From assembly GCA_964471865.1 (NCBI GenBank), contig CAYYHU010000004.1, positions 46,674-110,673 on the forward strand: a DNA stretch of 64,000 bases. Direction: 5' to 3'. A program made the position numbers and the translations under genes. This DNA comes from CAYMUC01 sp964471865. GTDB lineage: Bacteria > Actinomycetota > Acidimicrobiia > Acidimicrobiales > Ilumatobacteraceae. Positions 17,046-27,378 of the stretch are shown piece after piece (within the stretch, counting starts at the first letter, position 1; each line of letters begins with the position of its first letter). Under the pieces are notes generated by a model, which saw only the letters and a list, made by a program, of their open reading frames with translations, was not told the origin of the DNA and searched no databases.

Positions 17046-18455
17046 TCAGAGATAGAGACCGGTGGAGAGTCGTGGAGTCGGTCGTGCCCGATCGCGGCGA
17101 GGAGGTTCGGGAAGGATCTCGCCCGCAACGCGTTCGGCGCGCTCGCGATCGTTGTCGATGAGATAGAGCGCGATCGCCTGACCGAGGAGGGCTTCGCCGT
17201 CACGTTGCTGCCCTGATGCCAATACCGCTCGGCCCTTGTATTCGAGAGCGGCGGCGTGGATTCCGGGGAGCAACGCACTGTCGAGGAGATCGAGGGCTCG
17301 ATCAGCAGCCTCGATGGTCGCCTGATGCATGCCGAGGCCGTGGTAAGCCGCAGCGCGAGCGACTTCGAAGGTCGGACCTTCGGTTCGGTCATCATCGTCG
17401 AGACCGGACGCGAACCGCTCGAGGACGTCGAGAGCCTCTTCGGCGCGACCGCATTCGCTGAGATAACGCGCCAGGCGAGCAGCAACACTGGCCCGGGTCC
17501 GAGCCGAGGCATTCTCGGACTCTTCGAGGATCGATCGCCATATGCCTTCGGCCTCTGGGCCCGATCCCGATCGCGCCAGGAGCGAAGCGAGATGGGTGCG
17601 GACCAGGGATCGCTGCTCGTCATCTCCGAGAGCATCGAAGATCGATGCCGCTGACCGAAGCACCATGATCGCTCGGCTCATGTCGCCTCGATGGGCCAAC
17701 ACCGTGGCGGCCTTGTCATCACAGGCCGCGATCAATCCCATCACCTCGTACTCGACCGCTACTGAGCGAGCCTTTTCGAGAAGTTCGAGTGCTTCGACAC
17801 CTCGCTCCTCATTGGAGAGGTCTTCGATGAGGCACGACCCGAGGCGGTAGCGCGCTCGGGCGAGACCCTCGACGTCGTCGGTGGCCTGCCATAACGCCAG
17901 CGCTGATCGCAGATGTTCCTCGGCGAGATCGAGTCGGCCGAGCTCCCAGTGTGCTGCTGCGAGGCGGTCATCACAGCGTGCCACGAGACGCACGAGTCCG
18001 GCCGAACGCGCCACGATCCGAGCTCGCTCGAACACGTCTCGAGCCTGAGAGCGTTCACCTCGCAGAACCTCGAGTTCCCCGAGATCTAACAGGACCTGGG
18101 CCTCGAGTTCGGGATAGCCGATATCGCGCAGCAGCCCCTGGGCCTCCTCGAGATGCCCGATGGCGACGTCGAATCGTGAGAGTTCGTCCTCGATATGAGC
18201 GAGTAACCACAACGCCTCGGCCATCGTGACCACATCGGCGGTGTCACGGGCCCGCTCGACGAGGGATTCACCGTGACGACGCGCCTGTTCATCGACCTGA
18301 CCGCGTATGTGCTGTCGCGTCGTCTCGATCTCGGCACGAAGGGCGGCCACCGGGTCGGTAGTGGGGGCGGGAGCGACCTGGGATGAGGAACTGTTCGTCG
18401 GGTGACTTGGGATCGCCGTGGGGTCAGCGGGGATCGGGGTGTCCGTGGGGGCCAT
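17046..18455 (-). CDS. TPR-like repeat protein
   Basis: The 469-residue protein has a Pro/Ser/Thr-rich N-terminus of about 35 residues, a charged helical segment, then tetratricopeptide-like helix pairs to about residue 440 (for example AEEHLRSALALWQATDD, AEEALDVLERFASGL, GEALLGQAIALYLIDND). Such arrays mediate protein-protein contacts; no effector domain is attached. ATG at 18455 is chosen because AGGAG stands five bases upstream; an ORF continues to 18647 but its extra residues look non-coding. It is divergent from sbcD and is probably a single-gene unit. Confidence 0.82.
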   Translation of the reverse strand: MAPTDTPIPADPTAIPSHPTNSSSSQVAPAPTTDPVAALRAEIETTRQHIRGQVDEQARRHGESLVERARDTADVVTMAEALWLLAHIEDELSRFDVAIGHLEEAQGLLRDIGYPELEAQVLLDLGELEVLRGERSQARDVFERARIVARSAGLVRLVARCDDRLAAAHWELGRLDLAEEHLRSALALWQATDDVEGLARARYRLGSCLIEDLSNEERGVEALELLEKARSVAVEYEVMGLIAACDDKAATVLAHRGDMSRAIMVLRSAASIFDALGDDEQRSLVRTHLASLLARSGSGPEAEGIWRSILEESENASARTRASVAARLARYLSECGRAEEALDVLERFASGLDDDDRTEGPTFEVARAAAYHGLGMHQATIEAADRALDLLDSALLPGIHAAALEYKGRAVLASGQQRDGEALLGQAIALYLIDNDRERAERVAGEILPEPPRRDRARPTPRLSTGLYL

Positions 18456-18546
18456 GGAACTCCTGGGGGTGAGAAGTGACAGATCTCGTGTCCGTGATGT
18501 GGACGATGTCGGGATCGCTTCGGTAACGCACGATGAGTCCCTCGAT

Positions 18547-18598
18547 GTGACGCCGTCACGCGCCGACACCGATCGCGCGTTGTCCCTGACGGCGTGAC
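18547..18598. promoter_or_regulatory. Inverted repeat in the TPR/sbcD divergent region
   Basis: ACGCCGTCA (18550-18558) pairs with TGACGGCGT (18587-18595), and just inside them ACGCGC (18558-18563) pairs with GCGCGT (18575-18580). The arms lie 20 to 70 bases before the sbcD start. They could be an operator or a folded leader RNA. No T-run follows, so it is not a typical terminator. Confidence 0.35.
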
Positions 18599-18617
18599 GA
18601 TGTGGGAGCGTGAAGAC

Positions 18618-19808
18618 ATGCGATTCGTCCATACGAGCGACTGGCACCTGGGACGATCCTTCGGATCGCTGTCGCTACGACGCGACCAGGAGGCGTTTTG
18701 TGATTGGCTCGTCGAACTGGTGCGTTCCGAGGCGATCGAACTGGTCGTGATCGCTGGAGATCTCTATGACCGGGCGATCGCTCCGAACGAGTCGATCGAG
18801 TTGTTCCGGGACACGATGCGACGCCTGCGCTCACAAGGAACGGTGGTCGCGGCGATCACCGGAAACCATGACGGTGCCGATCGCGTCGCGGCGTACCACG
18901 ATCTCTTGGATCTCGGAGGGCTGTATCTCCGGGGCGGGTATACGGGTGCGGGCGATGTGATCACCCACGAGTTCACCGACGGGCCGCTCGATCTGGTCAT
19001 GGTGCCGTTTCTCGATCCTCTGGCGGCCCCCGATGAGGTCATCGCCACCGCTGGCAACGGCCCCGCCGACACGACCGTGACCGTCGAGGAGCGTCTCGAT
19101 CGCCGTCGGCGAGCCACCCACCAGTCGGTGCTCGAGGCGGCGTTCGACCGGGCTCGCGCCCAGCGACGAGCTCCGCGGTCCCTGGCCGTCGCTCATGCAT
19201 TCGTCATTGGCGCCACCACATCGGATTCCGAACGCCAACTCGAAGTCGGGGGAACGGGAGCTGTGGATGCATCGATCTTCGAGGGCTTCGACTACACCGC
19301 TCTCGGCCATCTCCATCGACCCCAAAGCATCGGTGAACGTATTCGCTACAGCGGTACGCCTCTGGCGTATTCGTTCTCCGAGGACCACGACAAGTCGGTT
19401 GTCGTGGGGACCATGAATCCGACGGGCAGCGTCAGTCTCGACACCGTGGCGATCCCGGTGGGTCGACGCGTCACCACCGTGACCGGGAACCTCGAGGACT
19501 TGGTGACCCCCGGCGCTCATCCCCATGCACCCGACCGTTTCGTCCGCGCGATCGTCACCGACCGGGGGACCGTGCTCGATGCCAAAGCCCGTCTCGAAGC
19601 CGTCTACCCCTGGGTGGTCGAAGTTCGTCTCCAACCCGTCGGGGGTCCCGAGACGATTCCAGTGGCATCCCAGCCGACAGCAGACGTGTCTCCTCTGGAC
19701 GCGACCGTCGGCTTCTGGACCGATCTCGAAGGCTCAGCACCCGATGGATTGATTGCCGAGATCCTCACCGCCGCGGTCGCATCCTCGACGAAGGAGGATC
19801 GGGGATGA
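18618..19808 (+). CDS. sbcD: Nuclease SbcCD subunit D
   Basis: The 396-residue protein is the Mre11-like nuclease subunit. Metallophosphoesterase motifs are complete: HTSDWHLGR (5-13), IAGDLYD (about 50-56), ITGNHDGADR (about 84-93), VAHAFV and LGHLHRPQ near residue 230. With SbcC it forms the ATP-dependent complex that processes hairpins and blocked DNA ends. ATG at 18618 is used, with GGGAG nine bases upstream; in-frame starts from 18594 would add eight residues before the conserved MRFVHTSDWH. The stop overlaps the sbcC start as ATGA. Confidence 0.96.
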   Translation: MRFVHTSDWHLGRSFGSLSLRRDQEAFCDWLVELVRSEAIELVVIAGDLYDRAIAPNESIELFRDTMRRLRSQGTVVAAITGNHDGADRVAAYHDLLDLGGLYLRGGYTGAGDVITHEFTDGPLDLVMVPFLDPLAAPDEVIATAGNGPADTTVTVEERLDRRRRATHQSVLEAAFDRARAQRRAPRSLAVAHAFVIGATTSDSERQLEVGGTGAVDASIFEGFDYTALGHLHRPQSIGERIRYSGTPLAYSFSEDHDKSVVVGTMNPTGSVSLDTVAIPVGRRVTTVTGNLEDLVTPGAHPHAPDRFVRAIVTDRGTVLDAKARLEAVYPWVVEVRLQPVGGPETIPVASQPTADVSPLDATVGFWTDLEGSAPDGLIAEILTAAVASSTKEDRG

Positions 19809-22800
19809 GGCCGCTTCGTCTCCAGTGGCAGGCCTTCGGGTCCTATCCCGGGTCGGTCACGGTGGACTTCACGAGCCTTGCGTCGCGAGGCCTGTTCGTG
19901 GTGACCGGTCCGACAGGGTCAGGAAAGACGACCATCTTCGACGCGATGTGCTTCGCGCTCTACGGATCCATGCCTCTTAAAGAAGGCGGAGAAGCTCGCT
20001 CTCATCACGCCGCGCTCGAGGATCCGACCTGGGTGCGCTTCGGTTTTGCCCTGGGGAACGAGGAGTATCTGGTCGAGCGATCTCCGGAACAGACACGACC
20101 GGCCCGCCGAGGTGGAGGAACGGTCGTCCAAGGGGCGACGGCGACACTGACGCGCCTCGACGGTGACGGTGCGAGCGAAGTTCTCGCCACCGGAACCCGT
20201 CAGACCTCGACGACGATTCTGGATCTTCTCGGCCTCGATCAGAACCAGTTCCAGCGCGTGATGCTGCTCCCCCAAGGTGAGGTGTCGCGTTTTCTCCTCG
20301 ACTCTTCAGCCGACCGTGAGAAGCTCCTCGCGACCTTGTTCGGTGGCGAGGTCTACGACCGGGTCGTGGAACGTCTTGCCACCGAGGAACGCCACCTCGA
20401 ATCCCAGGTCGCTGCGACCGATGAGGAGGCCCGGCACCATCTCCGAACCGCTCGGTCCAGCATCATCGAACTCGAACGTGATCTCACGGCCATCGGACGC
20501 GAGGGTTCTGAGCCTTCCAGCGAAGTCGACCTCGTCGCCGACCCCGCTGAGGACTCCCACCCGACGACCCCTGATGGATCCGATAGCGATGACGTTGACG
20601 AACTCGACTCCGATGCGCTGCGCCACCGCCTCGTCGCGACCGAGGCATCCCAGACCGCGCTGACCGCAAGAGCACTCGCAGCCCGAGAGCGAACCGAAAC
20701 CCTCCAGGCCGCTCATTCTGCGGCCGAGCAGGCCGCGGAGCGTTTCGGGCGCGCCGCACGTCTGCGCGGCGAGTTCGACGAACTCGACCTCACACAGTCC
20801 GAGGTGGACGAATCCGAGCGCGTCGCCCTCGCGTCGCAACGAGCCCGTCCGGTTGCGATCGCGGCCGAGACGGCCCGCCGCTGTGAACAGGAGCACCACC
20901 ACGCCACACAGGCCCTCGAGAACCGGCGAGAGGAACTTCGTCGGATGGCGAATGATGCCGGGATCGAACTCGATGTGACCTCGGGGATCAGCGTCACCCG
21001 AGATCTTCACCGGATCCGACTCGACCTCATGCGGGATCGTTCACTTCTCGACGCCGTCACCGCGACGAGTGAGGATCTCGACACCAAGATCGGTCTCCAT
21101 CAGACCGCATCCGAGGAATTGACCCGCTCCGAGGACGAGAGCCGTCGGCTCAGCAGCGAACTCGCGGCTCTCATCGAGCGCACCGCTGAGCTCGAAGCGC
21201 AACCTCGTGACGTCGACGCCGCCCACGCCGAGGTGGACCGGCTCGAACGCGCGCTCGTCGATCTCGCCCGGTCGACGACTGTCGCCAAGGACCTCGCCGC
21301 CCTCGAGACCGCACTGGCAACGGCACAGGCCGACGAGAAGGAACTCTGGAACCGCTTCGTTGCGACCCAGGCCCCTCGACTCGCCGCGTCCCTGCTCGAG
21401 TCGGAACCCTGTCCGGTCTGCGGATCATGTGAGCATCCGGATCCCGCTCGCGCCGATGACGATCGAATGGTGTCCTTCGATGAAGTGGACGAGGCCCGCC
21501 GCGCAACTCAGCGGACCCGAGAACGCGCAGAGGAACAGCGCCGGGCCCTGGCCGATCTCACCCGTGAACTCGCAGAACTGGCCTCTCTCGACGAGACCGA
21601 GATCACCGAACTCCTCGAACACGCCCGCATGCGGGTGACCGAGACGGTGGCCAACGTGTCGGCTCTCGAACGCCATCGCGTATCGGTCACAGACGCGCAA
21701 GGGGCGCTCGAAGCCGCCCGCACCCGGACCGTTGTAGCCGGTGAACGCGTAACCACGGCCCTCGGCGCTCAGGTCGAGGCCGAAACCAAAGCCGAACAGG
21801 CGCGCACTGCGGCGGCCCACCTCGACGCCGATGTGGTCACATCGGCTCTGGCAGTCGTCGACACTCTGGATGCACTCAGCGCCGAGCTCGCCGAGATGGT
21901 CGACGCGGTGGTCCAGACCGAACAACGTTCCCGCAGCGCCCACGAACAGGCCGAGACGGCTCTGGCCGCGGCCGAACTGGACACTGTTGATCGAGCGTAC
22001 GAGGCCCTCGTGGATCCCGACGTCGAGCAGCGAGCTCTCGCGACGGCCCATGACCGTCGCGAACGTCGACGTGAGATCGGCATCGAACTCTCAGCTCTCA
22101 TCGCCCAAGGACTCCCAGATGAACAACCCGATCTCGAGATGTCACGACACGCAGCCGCCGAGGCGGCGAGCATCGCTGAAGAGCTCACGATCCTCAACGC
22201 TCGGATTCAGGATCGCGCCACGACAGCTCATCGGGCGCTCACCGATCACGATGCGGTGACCGCGGGAACCAAGGCGCTGCGCGACCGCTACGACGCCGCC
22301 CGGCGGGCCCACCGAGTCTGCCAGGGCCGCAACGCCCAAGGCCTCAGTCTGCGCCGATGGGTGCTCGCTCAAGAACTCGACCGGGTGGTCGCGGTCGCGT
22401 CGAGTCATCTCCACGCGATGTCGGCTGGTCGTTACGGTCTGCGCCGCCTCGCCGGGCGACGCGATGGGCGCCAAGCCGCGGGGCTCGATCTCGAGGTCCT
22501 CGACTCTCATACCGGTCGACCCCGGTCCCCGAGTTCACTCTCGGGCGGTGAACAGTTCCAAGCCTCGCTCGCTCTGGCTCTCGGACTCGCCGATGTCGTG
22601 AGCCTGGGAGGAACCGCTTCGGGTCACCGCTTCGAAGCGCTGTTCGTGGATGAAGGATTCGGAGCACTCGACCCCGATGCTCTCGACGATGCGATCGACA
22701 CCCTGCATCAACTCCAGGCCGCTGGGCGCATGGTCGGGGCCATCACTCATGTAGAGGCCATGAAGGAGCGCCTACCTGTGGGGATCGAGGTACGTCGCCT

Positions 22801-22840
22801 CCCTGATGGTCGCGGCTCGACGCTGGTGGTCAACCCCTGA
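19805..22840 (+). CDS. sbcC: Nuclease SbcCD subunit C (Rad50-like ATPase)
   Basis: The 1011-residue SMC-like protein has an N-terminal half ATPase with Walker A GPTGSGKTTIFDAM (about 37-50), long coiled coils rich in Glu/Ala/Arg, a zinc hook CPVC (about 535-538) in the middle, and a C-terminal half ATPase with signature LSGGEQFQASLALALG (about 912-927) and Walker B LFVDEGFGALD. These are the parts that let two SbcC molecules tether DNA and control the SbcD nuclease. The start overlaps the sbcD stop, so the subunits are co-translated. Length and domain order are normal. Confidence 0.96.
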   Translation: MRPLRLQWQAFGSYPGSVTVDFTSLASRGLFVVTGPTGSGKTTIFDAMCFALYGSMPLKEGGEARSHHAALEDPTWVRFGFALGNEEYLVERSPEQTRPARRGGGTVVQGATATLTRLDGDGASEVLATGTRQTSTTILDLLGLDQNQFQRVMLLPQGEVSRFLLDSSADREKLLATLFGGEVYDRVVERLATEERHLESQVAATDEEARHHLRTARSSIIELERDLTAIGREGSEPSSEVDLVADPAEDSHPTTPDGSDSDDVDELDSDALRHRLVATEASQTALTARALAARERTETLQAAHSAAEQAAERFGRAARLRGEFDELDLTQSEVDESERVALASQRARPVAIAAETARRCEQEHHHATQALENRREELRRMANDAGIELDVTSGISVTRDLHRIRLDLMRDRSLLDAVTATSEDLDTKIGLHQTASEELTRSEDESRRLSSELAALIERTAELEAQPRDVDAAHAEVDRLERALVDLARSTTVAKDLAALETALATAQADEKELWNRFVATQAPRLAASLLESEPCPVCGSCEHPDPARADDDRMVSFDEVDEARRATQRTRERAEEQRRALADLTRELAELASLDETEITELLEHARMRVTETVANVSALERHRVSVTDAQGALEAARTRTVVAGERVTTALGAQVEAETKAEQARTAAAHLDADVVTSALAVVDTLDALSAELAEMVDAVVQTEQRSRSAHEQAETALAAAELDTVDRAYEALVDPDVEQRALATAHDRRERRREIGIELSALIAQGLPDEQPDLEMSRHAAAEAASIAEELTILNARIQDRATTAHRALTDHDAVTAGTKALRDRYDAARRAHRVCQGRNAQGLSLRRWVLAQELDRVVAVASSHLHAMSAGRYGLRRLAGRRDGRQAAGLDLEVLDSHTGRPRSPSSLSGGEQFQASLALALGLADVVSLGGTASGHRFEALFVDEGFGALDPDALDDAIDTLHQLQAAGRMVGAITHVEAMKERLPVGIEVRRLPDGRGSTLVVNP

Positions 22841-22868
22841 CCAAGGCTCTGTCACCACCTCGTCACCT

Positions 22869-22886
22869 ACGGGTGGACCCACCCGT
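22869..22886 (+). terminator. Hairpin after sbcC
   Basis: ACGGGTG, loop GACC, CACCCGT form a perfect seven-base-pair stem 28 bases after the sbcC stop and before the aminotransferase promoter. There is no T-run; it may act as a weak terminator. Confidence 0.3.
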
Positions 22887-22918
22887 CGCCACAGCCGAAC
22901 CGAGGAATCCTCATGGCA

Positions 22919-22924
22919 TACGCT
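22919..22924 (+). promoter_or_regulatory. -10 hexamer TACGCT of the aminotransferase gene
   Basis: TACGCT lies seven bases before the ATG at 22932, without a Shine-Dalgarno sequence between them. The identical hexamer precedes the M20 peptidase gene. Leaderless start inferred. Confidence 0.45.
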
Positions 22925-22931
22925 CGGGTCC

Positions 22932-24296
22932 ATGACCTCCACCGAGACGTTCTTCGATTCGCTTCTCGATGACGCTTACGTCCATGACCGCCGGCATGTG
23001 TTCCATTCCTGGTCGGCACAGCGCCTGATCGATCCCGTCGTCATCGCCGGCGCCGAGGGGTCACGGTTCTGGGATCCAGCCGGACGTACGTATCTGGATT
23101 TCACGAGCCAACTCGTCAACATGAACATCGGCCATCAGCATCCGCGCATGATCGCCGCGATCAAAGAGCAAGCGGACCGGTTGTGTTCGGTGGCACCGAG
23201 TTTCGCCAATGACGTTCGTAGCGAGGCTGCTCGGCTCATTTCAGAACGAGCCCCCGGCGATCTCGACATGGTGTTCTTCACCAACGGAGGCGCTGAAGCC
23301 GCAGAGAACGCGGTGCGCATGGCCCGGTTGCATACCGGACGTCACAAGGTGCTCACCACGTATCGCAGTTACCACGGCGCGACTGCAGGGGCGATCGCTT
23401 TGACGGGAGAGCCGCGGCGCTGGGCCAGTGAACCGGGGATGACGGGGGCGGTGAAGTTCTGGGGGCCCTATCCGTATCGATCGGCGTTCCACTCGACGTC
23501 GCCAGCGGAGGAATGCGAACGCGCCTTGGCTCATCTCGCGGACGTCATCATGGTGGAAGGTCCCCATACGATCGCCGCCATCGCTCTCGAGACCGTGGTG
23601 GGAACCAACGGAATCCTGGTTCCTCCGGAGGGATACCTCGCCGGAGTGCGCGAACTGTGCGACCGCCACGGCATCGTCATGATCTGTGATGAGGTCATGT
23701 GTGGATTCGGTCGGTGTGGCGAATGGTTCGCTGTCGACCGCTGGGATGTCGTTCCTGATCTGATCTGTTTCGCCAAAGGTGTCAACTCGGGGTACGTCCC
23801 CCTCGGGGGTGTGGTGATCAGCCAGAGGATCGCAGAGACCTTCGCCGAGCGCTCCTATCAGGGGGGTCTCACCTATTCGGGGCATCCGCTGGCGTGTGCT
23901 TCAGCGGTAGCGAGCATCCAGATCTTCGAGGACGAAGGGATCCTGGATCACGTCCGTCGACTCGAGACCGAGATCCTCGCACCCGAACTCGCCGCGATTG
24001 CCGAACGCCACCCCAGCGTGGGCGAGGTTCGAGGCCTCGGGGTGTTCTGGGCGATCGAACTCGTCAAGGATCCTGTGACGCGCGAGCCTCTGGTTCCCTA
24101 TAACGCCTCTGGGGCCGATGCGGCTCCGATGATGGCGCTCGCCAAGGCCTGCAAAGAGCGAGGGCTCTGGCCCTTCACCCATTTCAACCGGATGCATGTC
24201 GTGCCGCCCTGCACCATCACTGCGGCCGATCTGCGCGAAGGCTTGGCGATCATCGATGAGGCCCTGGGCGTCGCTGACGAGTACGTCGGGCGCTGA
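22932..24296 (+). CDS. Class III (omega) aminotransferase, probably beta-alanine/taurine:pyruvate type
   Basis: The 454-residue PLP enzyme shows the class III pattern: TNGGAEAAENAVRMAR (cofactor phosphate site, about 115-130), YRSYHGATAGAIALTGEPR, ICDEVMCGFGRCGEW with the PLP-binding Asp, and the Schiff-base Lys in CFAKGVNSGYVPLGG (about 278-292). The segments around HSWSAQ and the YHGAT region resemble taurine- and beta-alanine-pyruvate aminotransferases. The convergent MmsA-type dehydrogenase and the dihydropyrimidinase beyond it favour beta-alanine to malonate semialdehyde as the reaction; that is inference from context. An ORF extends upstream to 22806 but the -10 hexamer argues for ATG at 22932. 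Confidence 0.88.
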   Translation: MTSTETFFDSLLDDAYVHDRRHVFHSWSAQRLIDPVVIAGAEGSRFWDPAGRTYLDFTSQLVNMNIGHQHPRMIAAIKEQADRLCSVAPSFANDVRSEAARLISERAPGDLDMVFFTNGGAEAAENAVRMARLHTGRHKVLTTYRSYHGATAGAIALTGEPRRWASEPGMTGAVKFWGPYPYRSAFHSTSPAEECERALAHLADVIMVEGPHTIAAIALETVVGTNGILVPPEGYLAGVRELCDRHGIVMICDEVMCGFGRCGEWFAVDRWDVVPDLICFAKGVNSGYVPLGGVVISQRIAETFAERSYQGGLTYSGHPLACASAVASIQIFEDEGILDHVRRLETEILAPELAAIAERHPSVGEVRGLGVFWAIELVKDPVTREPLVPYNASGADAAPMMALAKACKERGLWPFTHFNRMHVVPPCTITAADLREGLAIIDEALGVADEYVGR

Positions 24297-24309
24297 CGGG
24301 CTCGCGCTG

Positions 24310-25794
<1,485 letters not shown>

Positions 25795-25833
25795 AGGGGC
25801 CTCGGCTCGGCGATGGGAACAGTGGGTTGGAAC

Positions 25834-27252
25834 TCAGACGAGATACTGCGACAGCCCTCGACGGACGTATCGACCGTGGCCGGGCCGTCCCAGGAACTGG
25901 TTGTTGGCGACCACGATGCTCCCACGGCTGATCACGGTGTCGACCGCGCCGTCGATCTCGAAGCCCTCGAAGGCCGAATGGTCCATGTTCATGTGATGCT
26001 TGTGGTCGATCCCGATGGTGGTGTGACCGTGGGGATCCCACACCACGACATCAGCATCCGATCCCGGCGTGATCGTGCCTTTGCGGGGGTAGAGACCAAA
26101 CATTCGTGCCGGGGTCGTACAACAGGTTTCGACCCATCGTTCCAGGGAGATCTCCCCGGTCACGACCCCTTGATAGAGCAGTTCGAGACGGTGCTCGACT
26201 CCCCCGATGCCGTTGGGGATCGCGGAGAAGTCACCGAGTCCGAGTTCTTTCTGATCCTTCATGCAGAACGGACAGTGATCGGTGGAGACGACCGCGAGTT
26301 CGTTCATGCGCAGCCCCTTCCACAGGTCCCGATGATGGTGCTCGTGGCGGGACCGCAACGGGGTCGAGCACACCCATTTGGCTCCTTCGAATCCGGGGCG
26401 TGACAGATGGTCCTCGAGGGACAGATACAGGTATTGCGGACAGGTCTCCGCGAACACGTTCTGACCGCGATGGCGGGCTTCGGCCACTTCTTCGAGAGCT
26501 TCGGATGCCGACAGATGCACGATGTAGAGCGGGGCGTCACCTGCGACCCGGGCCAATTGGATCGCTCGGTTCGTGGCCTCGCCTTCGAGCACGGCGGGCC
26601 GAGTCAGGGAGTGATAGCGGGGATCGGTGTCGCCGCGAGCCAGAGCCTGAGCGACGAGAACGTCGATCGCGATCCCGTTCTCGGCATGCATCATCGTCAC
26701 CGCTCCGAGATCGGCAGCGGTCTGCATGGCTTGGAGGATCTCACCGTCGTTCGCGTAGTAGACGCCGGGATAGGCCATGAACAACTTGAAACTCGTGATG
26801 CCTTCGGCGTCGACGAGACGACGCATTGCGGCAAGTGAGTCGGCGTCCACATCACCGATGATCTGATGGAAGCCGTAGTCGATCGCGCAGGTGCCTGCCG
26901 CCTTGGCATGCCACGCGGCCAAAGACTCCTCCACGTCTTCTCCGACCCGCTGCACCGCGAAATCGACGATGGTGGTCACCCCACCCCAGGCCGCGGCGAT
27001 CGTTCCGGTTTCGAAGGTGTCCGAGGACTCCACCGGCCCGAACGGCACCTGCATATGCGTGTGGACGTCGACCCCGCCGGGAATCACGTACTTCCCGGTT
27101 GCGTCCACCCTGGTGTCAGCAGTGACACCGAGAGCATCGGCCTGACCCGGAGCCAGAACGGCGACGATGGTCTCGCCCTCGATGAGGACGTCCCCCGGGC
27201 TCGATCCCTGTGCCGACACGATCGTGCCACCGCTGATCAACGTCCGAGTCAC
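25834..27252 (-). CDS. hydA: Dihydropyrimidinase (D-hydantoinase)
   Basis: The 472-residue cyclic amidohydrolase opens the ring of dihydrouracil or dihydrothymine to N-carbamoyl-beta-amino acids. Metal ligands are visible in GGVDVHTHMQVPFG (HxH, about 59-61), the carboxylated Lys in TSFKLFMAYPGVYY (about 150), the His of MMHAENG, the His of LYIVHLSA, and the Asp of VSTDHCPF. GTG at 27252 is the start: GGAGG stands six bases before it and the protein then begins with the normal VTRTLISGGTIV; an in-frame ATG at 27345 would add 31 unrelated residues. The next enzyme, beta-ureidopropionase, is not in the window. Confidence 0.94.
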   Translation of the reverse strand: MTRTLISGGTIVSAQGSSPGDVLIEGETIVAVLAPGQADALGVTADTRVDATGKYVIPGGVDVHTHMQVPFGPVESSDTFETGTIAAAWGGVTTIVDFAVQRVGEDVEESLAAWHAKAAGTCAIDYGFHQIIGDVDADSLAAMRRLVDAEGITSFKLFMAYPGVYYANDGEILQAMQTAADLGAVTMMHAENGIAIDVLVAQALARGDTDPRYHSLTRPAVLEGEATNRAIQLARVAGDAPLYIVHLSASEALEEVAEARHRGQNVFAETCPQYLYLSLEDHLSRPGFEGAKWVCSTPLRSRHEHHHRDLWKGLRMNELAVVSTDHCPFCMKDQKELGLGDFSAIPNGIGGVEHRLELLYQGVVTGEISLERWVETCCTTPARMFGLYPRKGTITPGSDADVVVWDPHGHTTIGIDHKHHMNMDHSAFEGFEIDGAVDTVISRGSIVVANNQFLGRPGHGRYVRRGLSQYLV

Positions 27253-27378
27253 GATCCACCTCCGTCCGCGAGCGAGCGTAGCCAATGGCCTCGATCCTCC
27301 TGAGCGACCGAGATGCTCAGCAGGGGCCACCGGATGCGATCGCAAACATCCCCGAGTGCAGTTGCTCGAGCGAAGGAC

